The position numbers were made by a program, and so were the translations under genes. From positions 868,001 to 932,000 of the forward strand of contig CP169086.1 in NCBI GenBank assembly GCA_041890495.1: a DNA stretch of 64,000 nt, written 5' to 3'. Source of the DNA: Escherichia boydii (GTDB taxonomy: Bacteria; Pseudomonadota; Gammaproteobacteria; Enterobacterales; Enterobacteriaceae). The notes under the pieces were generated by a model. That model was not told the DNA's origin and did no database searches. It worked only from the letters and a program-made list of their open reading frames with translations. Position 1 is the stretch's first letter. Each line of letters begins with the position of its first letter. Positions 43,422-53,268 of the stretch are shown here, one piece after another.

Positions 43422-46127
43422 ATGCTCAACCGAATTACCGTTCAGCTCCCGGTGGAGGGGCTTCTGTTCTGGAAACTGACGGGCCGCGAGGCGATGTCCG
43501 AGTCGTTCGCGCTGACGCTGACCGTGCTCGGCACGGACGCGCGCATTGACCGCAGCAGGCTGCTGGGCCAGCCGGTCACGGTGACCATCCCGACGCAGAA
43601 TCTGCTGACGTCCCGCTATGTTAACGGCAAGATTACCCGCGTGGCGGTCAGCGCCGTTGAGCTGACGGGCACCCGCTATGCGGTCTACCAGCTGACGGTG
43701 GAGCCGGATCTGTGGCCGATGAAGCGCGACCGAAACCTGCGTATCTTCCAGGGCCAGACGGTGCCGCAGATTGTGAAAACCCTGCTCGGCGAGCATCAGG
43801 TCAACGTTGAGGACAAACTCACCGGCAGCTACCGGGTGTGGGACTACTGCGTGCAGTATCAGGAGTCGAGCCTGGACTTCATCAGCCGCCTGATGGAGCT
43901 GGAGGGGATTGCGTATTACTTCCGCCACGAGGCGGACAAACATACCCTGGTGCTCACCGACGCCGCCACGCAGCACCAGCCGTTCAGCGGCTATGAGGTC
44001 ATCCCTTACCACCAGACGCCGTCGGGCGGCAGTACGGACGAAGAGGGCATCAGCCAGTGGGCGCTGGAGGACAGCGTGACGCCGGGGATTTACAGCCTCG
44101 ACGACTATGACTTCCGCAAGCCGAACGCGTGGCTGTTCCAGGCCCAGCAGAACCCGGCGTCGCCGAAGCCGGGCAGCATTGACGTGTACGACTGGCCGGG
44201 ACGCTTTGTGGACAAGGGGCACGGGGAATTCTATGCCCGCATCCGTCAGGAGCGCTGGCAGGTTGAGCATCAGCAGATTCAGGCCACCGCGACGGCGGCG
44301 GGGATTGCGCCAGGCCACACCTTCACGTTAACCAACGCCCCGTTCTTCAGCGACAACGGCGAGTATCTGGTCACGGCGGCGGGTTACCACCTCGAAGAGA
44401 ACCGCTATGCCAGCGGCGAGGGGGAGACCATACACCGTACCGATTTCACGGTCATCCCGGCGTCGGTGGTGTACCGTCCGGCGCAGACCACGGCGTGGCC
44501 GCGCACCTACGGCCCGCAGACCGCGAAAGTGGTGGGGCCGAACGGCGAGAGTATCTGGACGGACAAATACGGCCGCGTGAAGGTGAAGTTCCACTGGGAC
44601 CGTCTGGCGAAGGGCGATGACACCAGCTCCTGCTGGGTGCGCGTGTCGAGCGCGTGGGCGGGCCAGGGCTACGGCGGGGTACAAATCCCGCGCGTCGGCG
44701 ATGAGGTGGTGGTGGACTTTATCAACGGCGACCCGGACCGTCCGATCATTACCGGGCGCGTGTACAACGACGCAAGCATGCCGCCGTGGGCGCTGCCGGC
44801 TGCGGCGACGCAGATGGGCTTTATGAGCCGCACGAAAGACGGTTCCGTCGATAATGCCAACGCCCTGCGCTTTGAGGACAAGGCGGGTGCAGAGCAGGTG
44901 TGGATCCAGGCCGAACGCAACATGGACACCAGCGTTAAAAATGATGAAACGCACAGCGTCGGCGGGGCGCGCAGCCATTACGTGAAGAAAAATGAACTGC
45001 ATCGCGTGGAAGCGAATCAGACTCAGGCCGTGAAAGGTGGAACCGAGATCCTGACGGGTAAAGGCAAGCTGGATGCGGCGGTGGAGCAGTATGTGATTGC
45101 TTCCGGGACGAAGCTGCGGCTGGTCTCAGGTGAAAGCGCCATTGAGCTGAATGCTAACGGCAAGATTAACCTCATCGGCAAAGAGTTTAACTTCTTTGTG
45201 GAAGGGGATGGTCATATCACGACGGGCGGTAAGCTGCATCTGAATACCTCTGGCACAAAACCTGGCACAACGGCACCGGGATCGGGGCATAAAGGGGATA
45301 TTGATGCGGCAGTGCAGGCGTATTTCTCTCCGGATCAGGCTAAAAAATCTGCCGGTGCTGGAGTTGCCGGAGGATCAGGTAAAGCGGTACCTGCGCAAAA
45401 CAATTCAGCTGCATCAACCGGCACAGACAAAACCAGTGAATATGATTATTCGTTGCAGGACATGGTGGATAAGCAAAAGAATTTAAAGGCTAAACCTCAA
45501 AAGTGGACGCGACGCGGCTTTGTTAACGCCTCTGAAGATGATATTAAGAAATATGCAAACCCGGATAACTTCAATACAGGAACTGATAAATATCAGTTCC
45601 TGGATCTCTCATCTTCATCAGGTGTTTCTGAAACTGATATGGCTTCCTTCCTGAAAGGGAAAGGCGTACTTGAAGGTCAAGAAAAAACATATCTTGACGC
45701 AGCAAAGAAATACAATGTCAGTGAAGTTTATCTCGCCTCGCATTCTGCTCTAGAAACAGGTAATGGAGCGAGTGAACTGGCAAAAGGTGTCGAGGTCAAC
45801 GGTGTAAAAGTTTATAATATGTACGGTATTGGCGCTTTAGATGGTAATGCCGTTAAAACAGGTTCCAATTACGCATATAAAATGGGATGGACTTCGCCAG
45901 AAAAAGCGATAGACGGTGGTGCGAAATGGATTTCCGAAAAATACATTAATAATGCGGATTATGCCCAAAACAATCTTTATAAGATGCGATGGAACCCAGC
46001 TTCGCCAGGGACGCATCAGTATGCAACTGATGTCAACTGGGCTGTAGCCCAAACATCAAACATGAAGAAAATGTTTGATAATTTCCCTGGAGCAAACCTA
46101 TCATATGATATTCCAAAATTTAAGTAA
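43422..46127 (+). CDS. vgrG: VgrG spike with C-terminal glucosaminidase-like domain
   Basis: About 901 residues. The N-terminal 640 residues form a standard VgrG (TssI) spike: MLNRITVQLPVEGLLFW, gp27/gp5-like domains, VKFHWDRLAKGDDTSSCWVR and GDEVVVDFINGDPDRP. After an Ala/Gly/Ser linker (about 645-670), the last 230 residues are AT-richer and contain a GH73-like N-acetylglucosaminidase domain (about 750-860): AAKKYNVSEVYLASHSALE with the candidate catalytic Glu778 in SALETGNG, then NMYGIGALDG. It should cut peptidoglycan after injection. An ATG nine bases upstream (43413) is an alternative start. The stop overlaps the next reading frame. Confidence 0.9.
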   Translation: MLNRITVQLPVEGLLFWKLTGREAMSESFALTLTVLGTDARIDRSRLLGQPVTVTIPTQNLLTSRYVNGKITRVAVSAVELTGTRYAVYQLTVEPDLWPMKRDRNLRIFQGQTVPQIVKTLLGEHQVNVEDKLTGSYRVWDYCVQYQESSLDFISRLMELEGIAYYFRHEADKHTLVLTDAATQHQPFSGYEVIPYHQTPSGGSTDEEGISQWALEDSVTPGIYSLDDYDFRKPNAWLFQAQQNPASPKPGSIDVYDWPGRFVDKGHGEFYARIRQERWQVEHQQIQATATAAGIAPGHTFTLTNAPFFSDNGEYLVTAAGYHLEENRYASGEGETIHRTDFTVIPASVVYRPAQTTAWPRTYGPQTAKVVGPNGESIWTDKYGRVKVKFHWDRLAKGDDTSSCWVRVSSAWAGQGYGGVQIPRVGDEVVVDFINGDPDRPIITGRVYNDASMPPWALPAAATQMGFMSRTKDGSVDNANALRFEDKAGAEQVWIQAERNMDTSVKNDETHSVGGARSHYVKKNELHRVEANQTQAVKGGTEILTGKGKLDAAVEQYVIASGTKLRLVSGESAIELNANGKINLIGKEFNFFVEGDGHITTGGKLHLNTSGTKPGTTAPGSGHKGDIDAAVQAYFSPDQAKKSAGAGVAGGSGKAVPAQNNSAASTGTDKTSEYDYSLQDMVDKQKNLKAKPQKWTRRGFVNASEDDIKKYANPDNFNTGTDKYQFLDLSSSSGVSETDMASFLKGKGVLEGQEKTYLDAAKKYNVSEVYLASHSALETGNGASELAKGVEVNGVKVYNMYGIGALDGNAVKTGSNYAYKMGWTSPEKAIDGGAKWISEKYINNADYAQNNLYKMRWNPASPGTHQYATDVNWAVAQTSNMKKMFDNFPGANLSYDIPKFK

Positions 46128-46138
46128 TGGATCAACTT

Positions 46139-46714
46139 ATGAGTAAGAAAATTCTGAGTGTTTTCTGTTCTGTTCTGGTGCTCTGCAGTTTGAACAGTTA
46201 TGCGGCGACTGCTCCAATCAATAAAGAAATTGGAAATTCATCACATACTCTTTTAGCCATTCCCGATTTTTCTGTACAAATAAATAAACAGACTGTCGCA
46301 TTGGGCGACAGATGGACTAATGACGTTGCACGTAAAGTTGAGTTGCCGGTTGAAGGCCGTTTTGTCGGGGAGGTTCCTTTCGACGGAACAAATTATAAAT
46401 TCTTTCAGCATCAAAACTCTGGGCTAGAAATATTCAGTTCCAACCTTTGGTGGGATAAGGCCGAGAGAAGTATTGATGATTATATTGTCTCACAGATTAC
46501 GCTAACTGCTGCGGATGGCAAAACACCTCGTGGGATCCATATTGGTTCAACAATAAATGAACTTAATAAAGCTTACGGTAGTGGCCAGGTCGAAAATGAT
46601 TCCGGAGAGCAGTGGATTTCCTATGAATTGGGTAAGAAATTGCTTTCTTTTGAGGTTAAAGACAATAAGGTTGTAAAAATAACAATGAATTACGAAAATG
46701 GTTCTTCAGAGTAA
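46139..46714 (+). CDS. Exported protein, likely immunity to the VgrG cell-wall domain
   Basis: 191-residue protein with a signal peptide (cut near NSYA-AT), so predicted periplasmic. The mature part is a small mixed alpha/beta domain (LAIPDFSVQINKQTVALGD; GIHIGSTINELNKAYGSG), without a recognised family. The ATG at 46139 follows GGA at normal spacing; an ATG at 46127 overlapping the vgrG stop is the alternative. Periplasmic placement directly after an evolved VgrG with a peptidoglycan hydrolase tip fits an immunity role. It has a three-base gap to the next gene. Confidence 0.65.
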   Translation: MSKKILSVFCSVLVLCSLNSYAATAPINKEIGNSSHTLLAIPDFSVQINKQTVALGDRWTNDVARKVELPVEGRFVGEVPFDGTNYKFFQHQNSGLEIFSSNLWWDKAERSIDDYIVSQITLTAADGKTPRGIHIGSTINELNKAYGSGQVENDSGEQWISYELGKKLLSFEVKDNKVVKITMNYENGSSE

Positions 46715-46717
46715 TTT

Positions 46718-47794
46718 ATGACCGAAAAATATCAGTCAGTCGTATTGTTCACCGCTTTATTGACAGGCGTCGTTGAAACGTCATCTGCGCTTGAATTATC
46801 GCAATACAATAAGCTCGATACGGTAAATCGCATCGTTAACGATAGCGAAGTGACAGACAATCTCAGGAAGACACTGGGAAATCATTACCAGACCTTTATT
46901 GATAACTTTGATGTCTTTGGTGAACCACATACCACCACAGGTGGCGGATTGTTTGTTGAAGGCTGGTTAAAAGATCTCTATCTGGAGAATGCGTCCGCGC
47001 TGATCATCAATCCTGACGGCAAAATCTTTGCGGCCTGGGTGGTTCCAGAGTCGGACGTTATTCATTACCAGTCTTCTGATAATAGCTCGGTTATTCATGC
47101 CGATATTCAGCGATGGGCCGCCAGATTCAATGCGATGCATTTTGCAACGAACAGCTCATCTGGCCTCGCGTTTGACGGAGAATGGGCTGGCGAATACGAG
47201 AACGACTCAACGTTAACCCTGCGGTTAGCTGAATCAGGCAACCGTATCACCGGGTCTTATTGTTATATCTCCCAAAGAGGAAACCGCATAGATTGCCCGG
47301 AAGATGATGAGCGTAATCTTAGCGGTACGATAGCAAGCAATCGTGCCAACGTAGAGTTCAACTCATCGTTTGGCGGCGTAGGCGGACGGGCTGTTTTGGA
47401 AATAAAGGGGAGTGAAATGGAATGGCGCTTAGTTACTCCTCCACAAAAAGGAAATTATTATGCTCCGCTGCGTTATACGTTACATAAAGCCGCTTCGGTT
47501 CAAAACGCGGAAACCAGAAAGCTCGACACCGAAAAGTTCGCTATTTCGCTGATGAACACCTGCGGCCATTTTGAGAGTGAATGTGACGAGATGGTTTATC
47601 TCGGCGTACGCAAAAGCGATAACAGTACGATCTCCTTAAGGGGAAACACGTTGCACGACTCTGCAGGTAAAATAATCGGCTCAACGTATAAGAATGGCGA
47701 GACCGTTTACACCGTGACGTATGCCCCCATGAAATTGACTGTCAGCAAAGGTAGCCATGTTTTAGTCGATCAGTCAGGGCAATGGCTTAAATAA
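46718..47794 (+). CDS. Second exported protein after vgrG, unknown function
   Basis: 358-residue protein with a probable N-terminal signal segment (about 1-24, SVVLFTALLTGVVETSSA). A domain at about 25-150 is followed by a beta-rich part at about 155-260 (FDGEWAGEYENDSTLTLRL; GSYCYISQRGNRIDCP with paired Cys) resembling small lipocalin-like inhibitor folds in outline only. It is tightly spaced after the first exported protein, so it could be a second immunity protein or an inhibitor with wider range. No family recognised. Confidence 0.55.
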   Translation: MTEKYQSVVLFTALLTGVVETSSALELSQYNKLDTVNRIVNDSEVTDNLRKTLGNHYQTFIDNFDVFGEPHTTTGGGLFVEGWLKDLYLENASALIINPDGKIFAAWVVPESDVIHYQSSDNSSVIHADIQRWAARFNAMHFATNSSSGLAFDGEWAGEYENDSTLTLRLAESGNRITGSYCYISQRGNRIDCPEDDERNLSGTIASNRANVEFNSSFGGVGGRAVLEIKGSEMEWRLVTPPQKGNYYAPLRYTLHKAASVQNAETRKLDTEKFAISLMNTCGHFESECDEMVYLGVRKSDNSTISLRGNTLHDSAGKIIGSTYKNGETVYTVTYAPMKLTVSKGSHVLVDQSGQWLK

Positions 47795-47866
47795 AACAGC
47801 CAGCCAAAAGGCCTGCATGGATTGGCCTTCTTGTTTCTCTGAATATTAATCATCCCGAGTTCACTT

Positions 47867-48307
47867 ATGAAATACACCCTCCAGGAAGGTTCGTTTTCCC
47901 TTTTTCCTGCTGCCTGGCAGGATAACAGCATGAACATTATTCGCGATGACGAAAGCGGGCTGTCCGTGGTGGTCAGCCGCGGCGTGATTCCCGATGGTAG
48001 CGACTACGAACAAGAGTTTCACCGCCAGTGGGACGTGCTGCGTCCTCAGATGGGCGAAATTGCCCAGAGTGAATTCCGGAGCGTAAAAGCCGGGCCTGAC
48101 GGAAAAATTAACGGGCTGGAAGTTGAAACCACGTTTGACCGTAACGGGCAGCGGCTGTGGCAAAAACAGCTCGCCGTGCAGACGCCGGGTAAACCAGTAT
48201 TGATGATTTTTACCCTCTCGGCAATCAGAGCCTTTACCGAAGAGGATGAGGTGCGCTGGAGCGCGCTTAAGCAGAGTCTGACGCTAAACGACAACCGGAA
48301 TGTGTAA
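47867..48307 (+). CDS. eagR: Eag chaperone (DUF1795/DcrB-like) for Rhs
   Basis: 146-residue DUF1795 protein (MKYTLQEGSFSLFPAAWQD; GLSVVVSRGVIPDGSDYEQE). Eag chaperones bind and shield the N-terminal transmembrane helices of T6SS effectors that carry a pre-PAAR motif. The next gene, three bases away, encodes exactly such an Rhs protein with hydrophobic N-terminal helices, so the pairing is clear. Confidence 0.9.
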   Translation: MKYTLQEGSFSLFPAAWQDNSMNIIRDDESGLSVVVSRGVIPDGSDYEQEFHRQWDVLRPQMGEIAQSEFRSVKAGPDGKINGLEVETTFDRNGQRLWQKQLAVQTPGKPVLMIFTLSAIRAFTEEDEVRWSALKQSLTLNDNRNV

Positions 48308-48310
48308 GGC

Positions 48311-51300
48311 ATGAGCGATAACAACGCGGCCCGTAAGGGCGACGAGATTATTCACTCCAGCATTTTTGCTGACATCACCAGCATTGTGGCGGAAGGTGCC
48401 GCCTATGCGGTGATCGGTGCGGCGGTAGGCGCAGCAGCAACCGTAGCGGCGCCATTGCTGGGGGCAGGTGCAGCAGCTGCAGGCGTGGCCGCAATTGGAT
48501 CCAGCTGTCTGTTAAGCGGCATCATTGGCGGCGTGCTGGCAAACGTCGCGGGTATCACCGACGATATCAGCAACGCCGCGGAAGGGCTAGGCAATGCGCT
48601 TTTTCCGCCGTCGCCTGCGGGTAAAATTACCACCGGTTCGAACAACGTACTGACCAACGCACTCCCCGCCGCACGTGCGGCAGGAACGCTGACGCCTGCC
48701 GATACACCGTCCCCTGAGCCGCAGTCGCCGGGCAGCTTTGCCGATTATGCGGGCATGCTGCTTTCCGCCGCCGGACAGTTTGGCAGCGAAATGTGGCAGC
48801 CGAGTGTCGCCTCGGCCGCCGCGGGAACCTCGCCGCTGGAAGAAGACAAGGTGGCGTGCGAAAAGCACTCCGGGCCGCAGTATCTGGCTGAAGGCTCCAA
48901 AAGCGTCTTTATCAACGGACAGCCCGCGGTACGTGCGAAAGATCGCACCACCTGCGAAGGCACCGTTTCCGACGACGTCTCCCCGAACGTGATCATCGGC
49001 GGGGATACGCTCACGGTCCGCGATATCAAAAGCGGTAAAACGCCGGGTCTGGCGCTGGGGATGATTGCACTCTCCCTGCTGCGCGGGCGTCCGGGCAAGA
49101 TCCTGAAAAACATGCCCTGCGCGCTGGCGGCGGCCGGCGGCGGGATGCTGGCGGATATGGCGGTCAACGCCGTGTTTGGCTCCTCGCACCCGGTTCACGC
49201 CGCCACCGGCGTGAAGGTGCTGAACGACGACGACGAGCTCGACTTCTCGCTGCCGGGGCGCTTCCCGCTCCGCTGGCAGCGCAGCTACAACAGCCTGACC
49301 ACCCGCGAAGGGCTGTTTGGTCTGGGCTGGGCAACAACTTTTGACAGCTATCTGACGCTGGAAGATAACAATGCGACCTGGTTCGATGAAACCGGGCGCG
49401 AGCTGAGCTTTGAGCTGCCGCCGGTCGATCGCGCGTTTTACAGCATCAGCGAGGGCATCATTATCCGCCGCAATGAGGGCGGCGACGTGGCGATTGCCGA
49501 CGATGACGGTGCGGTGTGGCGTCTTTACAAACCGACTCGCGCTAATCCATCCATCCTGCGTCTGGCCTCCCTCAGCGACGAATACGGCAACGCGCTGCTG
49601 ACGGAGTGGGACGAGCAGGGCAGGCTGCTTGGTCTTCATGACGAGCCGCGGGCAATAGACGTTACCCTGCGCTATGAAGATGAGCGCTTCCCGCATCGCG
49701 TTACCGCAGCCAGCCATTTCGACGGCAGCCAGACATGGCCGCTGATGCAGTGGGGCTACGACGCGCGCGGCCAGCTGGCGAGCGCGACGGATGCCTCCGG
49801 CGTGGTGACGCGTGAATACCGTTACAACGACCATGGCCTGATGGTCTGGCACCGGATGCCGGGCGGTCTGGAGAGTGAATATCGCTGGAAAAAATTCGAT
49901 CACTGGCGCGTGGTGGAAAACCGCACCAGCACCGGCGACGGCTGCCGCTTTATCTACGATTTAGCCGCCGGGCAGACGACCGTCGAGCACTACGATGGTC
50001 AAACGCGCCGCCACTACTGGAACGCGCAAAATCTGATTGTCCGCTACGTTGACGAGCGCGGTGAAAACTGGCGCTACGAATGGGATGACAACGAACTTCT
50101 GACGCGCCGCATCGATCCGCTCGGAAACGCCGTCACCTTCGTTTACGACGAGATGGGCAACCGGGTTCAGGAGACCGATGCCGACGGCAATACGCGCACC
50201 ACCACATGGCTGGAGCACCGCGCGCTTCCTGCGGCCATTATCGAAGCAGACGGCAGCGCTACCCGGTTCTGGTACGACGAACATCACGGGCTGAAGCGCG
50301 TGGTGGATCCGATGGGGCAGACTACGCAGCTGCGCCGGGACGAGTTCGGCCAGGTCGTTGAAGAGGTCGATGCCGCAGGCAACAGCCGCTACCAGGAGTA
50401 CAACGAGGCCGGGCAGATCGTTCGTGCGACGGACTGTTCCGGGCGTATTACCCGCTACCGCTATCATCCGCTGGGCTGGCTGGTGGCCGAGACCGGCGCC
50501 GACGGCGAAGTGACGCGCTATCGCTACGACGCCGCAGGGCGTCCGGTGCAGCTCGATCGTCCGGAAGGCTGGACGGAATCGCTCAAATGGAACGAGCGTG
50601 GCCTGCCGGTGAAGCATGCGGGCGCCGACGGGAAAGAAAGCGAGTTCAGATACGATGAGGCGGGGCGCTTAACCGCCACCCGTAATACTCAGGGCGAAGA
50701 GGTCCGTCGCCGCTGGGACAGCCGCGGGCGTCTGATTGCCCTGGAAAACGAAAACGGCGAAGCGTATCAGTTCCGCTGGGGCGCGGACTCGCTGCTGCTC
50801 GAAGAGGTGGGACTCGATGGCGTAGCCTCGCAGTATCGCTACGACGCCTGCGGGCGCACGATTGCGCGCACCTTCGCCGCCGGTCATCCGGAGGCAATCA
50901 CCCACGCCTTCGCATGGAGCGCGAGCGGCCAGCTGGTCGCCCGCACCACGCCGGAAGGGCAGACCCGCTACCACTACACGCCGTCCGGGCTGTTAAGCCG
51001 GATTGGGCTGCATCCTGCGCTTTCAGCCGACGCGTGGACCACCGAGGCAGAGCAGGAGCTCGCCTTTGAGTACGACGCGCTTGGTCGCGTCACGCGCGAA
51101 GCGGGCGAGAACGGTGCGCTGGCGTGGGAGTATGATGCGCTGGGCAACCGCACCTCTATCACGCTGCCCGATGGCCGCGAGCTGAAGCAGTTTTACTACG
51201 GCAGCGGACATCTGCTTAGCATAGCTCTCGATAAGCTGTCGGTCTCCGACTTTACCCGCGACGAACTCCACCGGGAGACCAGCCGTACTCAGGGGCTGCT

Positions 51301-52720
51301 GACCACCCGCAGCGAATACGATCGTCTTGGGCGACTGCATCGCCGGGACGTCTTTACCGGCAATGCCCAGCGCCCGTCGCCGCGCCGCTGGTCCCGCCGC
51401 TGGGATTACGACTATCGCAATAACCTGGTGAGGGAAGAGCGGGACGATAACCCGTTCAGCTGGTACCGCTGGCAGTACGACAGCGCCGGGCGTCTGCTCG
51501 TTCAGGACGGTACGCTGCCCGGACAGGAGCAGTGGCGCTGGGACGCTGCCGGTAACCCGCTCGAAGGAGCTGCCGAGAAGGTCACGCACAACCGCCTGAC
51601 GCAGCTGAACGGCATTCGCTGGCGTTATGACCTCCACGGCCGCACCGTGGAGAAGGATAACGGCCAGATCAGCTGGCACTACCGCTACGACGGTGAACAC
51701 CGCCTGACGGAGGTTATCAGCCAGCCGCGGGATCGCAACAGGCCGCAGACGCAGGTCAGCTTCCGCTACGATCCGCTCGGGCGCCGCATCAGCAAAACGC
51801 GCCGCCAGATGCTGGGCGGACAGCCAACCGGCAAGCCGGTCACCACCCGGTTTGTCTGGGAAGGGTTCCGCCTGCTGCAGGAAGTTCACGGGGATGTGCC
51901 GCTGACCTACGTCTACAGCGATCAGGACAGCTACGATCCGCTGGCGCGTATTGACGGCGTGGAAGCGCCGGAGATTTTCTGGTTCCACTGCCAGCCCAAC
52001 GGCACGCCGGAGCGGATGACGGATATCGAAGGGCAGGTGCGCTGGGAAGGCGTGAACAGCGCCTGGGGCAAGCTGCTGCGTGAAAGCGAGACGCAGATAT
52101 CAGGATATTCTCAGAACCTGCGCATGCAGGGGCAATACCTGGACCGTGAGACAGGGCTGCACTACAATCTGTTCCGGTATTACGACCCGGACTGCGGACG
52201 GTTTACGCAGCAGGACCCAATAGGGTTAAATGGCGGGTTAAATCTTTACAGCTATGCTCCTAATCCTATAATCTGGACAGATCCTTTAGGTCTAACACCT
52301 TGTAAGGGTTTACCTTCTACACGTAGGGCTGGGGGGACAGGCAAACATTATGATCCTGTAAATGGACAAGGGTTGTATGTGCTACACGATGGAAAGAATA
52401 TTATCTATGTAGGACGTGGGGATGCACCAACGCGTTTGAATAGCCATGCGAATACACCGGGTAAATCTCATTTGGAACAGCTGACTATATTTGATAATAA
52501 TTTGACCAAGGCTGAAGCTAAATACTTGGAACAAAGAATTATGGATCTTAATGGTGGAGCTAAGTCAACGAATTCCTTAACAAATCTCCTCAATAAAATC
52601 AGATCATATAGTCCTAATAACCCAAATGCTAGCACATATGATATTGCGGGTCATAGCAGTGATTGGGGTGGGAAAGTATTGAAAGATGCTTTATCAATTC
52701 TTAAAGGTAATGGTTTATGA
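48311..52720 (+). CDS. rhs: Rhs effector: pre-PAAR, PAAR, Rhs cage, GIY-YIG tip
   Basis: 1469 residues. The hydrophobic pre-PAAR segments (about 16-82, Ala/Gly-rich) are the EagR target. A PAAR domain (about 181-240; VACEKHSGPQYLAEGSKSVF) caps VgrG. YD repeats (about 280-1320) build the Rhs cage, closed by DPLGL at 1324-1328, the site of C-terminal self-cleavage. The remaining 141 residues are AT-rich and variable: GLY at 1354-1356, YVGRG at 1366-1370, Arg1375, Glu in KAEAKYLEQ (1402-1407) and Asn in the LTNLLNKI segment match a GIY-YIG endonuclease. The tip is therefore predicted to cleave nucleic acid in target cells. It overlaps its immunity gene by four bases. Confidence 0.93.
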   Translation: MSDNNAARKGDEIIHSSIFADITSIVAEGAAYAVIGAAVGAAATVAAPLLGAGAAAAGVAAIGSSCLLSGIIGGVLANVAGITDDISNAAEGLGNALFPPSPAGKITTGSNNVLTNALPAARAAGTLTPADTPSPEPQSPGSFADYAGMLLSAAGQFGSEMWQPSVASAAAGTSPLEEDKVACEKHSGPQYLAEGSKSVFINGQPAVRAKDRTTCEGTVSDDVSPNVIIGGDTLTVRDIKSGKTPGLALGMIALSLLRGRPGKILKNMPCALAAAGGGMLADMAVNAVFGSSHPVHAATGVKVLNDDDELDFSLPGRFPLRWQRSYNSLTTREGLFGLGWATTFDSYLTLEDNNATWFDETGRELSFELPPVDRAFYSISEGIIIRRNEGGDVAIADDDGAVWRLYKPTRANPSILRLASLSDEYGNALLTEWDEQGRLLGLHDEPRAIDVTLRYEDERFPHRVTAASHFDGSQTWPLMQWGYDARGQLASATDASGVVTREYRYNDHGLMVWHRMPGGLESEYRWKKFDHWRVVENRTSTGDGCRFIYDLAAGQTTVEHYDGQTRRHYWNAQNLIVRYVDERGENWRYEWDDNELLTRRIDPLGNAVTFVYDEMGNRVQETDADGNTRTTTWLEHRALPAAIIEADGSATRFWYDEHHGLKRVVDPMGQTTQLRRDEFGQVVEEVDAAGNSRYQEYNEAGQIVRATDCSGRITRYRYHPLGWLVAETGADGEVTRYRYDAAGRPVQLDRPEGWTESLKWNERGLPVKHAGADGKESEFRYDEAGRLTATRNTQGEEVRRRWDSRGRLIALENENGEAYQFRWGADSLLLEEVGLDGVASQYRYDACGRTIARTFAAGHPEAITHAFAWSASGQLVARTTPEGQTRYHYTPSGLLSRIGLHPALSADAWTTEAEQELAFEYDALGRVTREAGENGALAWEYDALGNRTSITLPDGRELKQFYYGSGHLLSIALDKLSVSDFTRDELHRETSRTQGLLTTRSEYDRLGRLHRRDVFTGNAQRPSPRRWSRRWDYDYRNNLVREERDDNPFSWYRWQYDSAGRLLVQDGTLPGQEQWRWDAAGNPLEGAAEKVTHNRLTQLNGIRWRYDLHGRTVEKDNGQISWHYRYDGEHRLTEVISQPRDRNRPQTQVSFRYDPLGRRISKTRRQMLGGQPTGKPVTTRFVWEGFRLLQEVHGDVPLTYVYSDQDSYDPLARIDGVEAPEIFWFHCQPNGTPERMTDIEGQVRWEGVNSAWGKLLRESETQISGYSQNLRMQGQYLDRETGLHYNLFRYYDPDCGRFTQQDPIGLNGGLNLYSYAPNPIIWTDPLGLTPCKGLPSTRRAGGTGKHYDPVNGQGLYVLHDGKNIIYVGRGDAPTRLNSHANTPGKSHLEQLTIFDNNLTKAEAKYLEQRIMDLNGGAKSTNSLTNLLNKIRSYSPNNPNASTYDIAGHSSDWGGKVLKDALSILKGNGL

Positions 52721-53148
52721 AAGTAAAATACAAAGAGGGTGACATTTTTGTCATTCCATTGAGCACTGGGAAATATGCGATTTGTCATATTCTTTTTGCT
52801 CCAAGCAAAAAATTTAAGCAAGCCATAGGCTTCTGCATATTATCAATACAGCATACTGAAGAACTTATGGATAGCGATTCATTAACACCTTTAGTTTTTG
52901 AAAAGTTTGGTAAAGAGACGAAAGTTATCTTTACTGGCAACCAAAATATCAGCAAAGGCGTTTGGAAAATTATTGGTTACGCTGATCTCACAGAAGAAAA
53001 AAAACAACTGAAAATATTTAATTATGCAGGTGGTTTGTATAATGGAGAGGAAGAAATTAGGAGGTTGTCTGTTGCCGAATACCCTAATTACACAACAATG
53101 GGGGTATCAGGGTTTGAGCTTGTCGATAACATTCTGACCAATATCTGA
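52717..53148 (+). CDS. Cognate immunity protein (Imm26-like) of the Rhs tip
   Basis: 143-residue cytoplasmic protein. Its N-terminus (YKEGDIFVIPLSTGKYAICH) resembles the Imm26 immunity family from memory. The ATGA overlap with rhs, the small size and the AT-rich composition shared with the rhs tip mark it as the immunity protein that neutralises the GIY-YIG nuclease. Family assignment is moderate; the immunity role from context is strong. Confidence 0.72.
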   Translation: MKVKYKEGDIFVIPLSTGKYAICHILFAPSKKFKQAIGFCILSIQHTEELMDSDSLTPLVFEKFGKETKVIFTGNQNISKGVWKIIGYADLTEEKKQLKIFNYAGGLYNGEEEIRRLSVAEYPNYTTMGVSGFELVDNILTNI

Positions 53149-53152
53149 GCAT

Positions 53153-53174
53153 CAGGGGAAGGGTGCTTCCCCTG
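53153..53174 (+). terminator. Hairpin after the Rhs immunity gene
   Basis: CAGGGGAA (53153-53160) pairs perfectly with TTCCCCTG (53167-53174) around a six-base loop. It lacks a T-run, so it is at best a weak terminator. Confidence 0.5.
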
Positions 53175-53268
53175 TCAGCTTTCGTATTAGAGCCACTTAT
53201 TAACATCTTGAAAAGATGGCCTGACCTCACATTATCGGTAGAACGAGAATAAAAATCGAGGTAATGTA

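Noticed and set aside
48587..49903. A 438-codon minus-strand frame inside rhs
   Set aside because: Opposite strand of the Rhs core in high-G+C sequence; no homology seen and no promoter or ribosome site.
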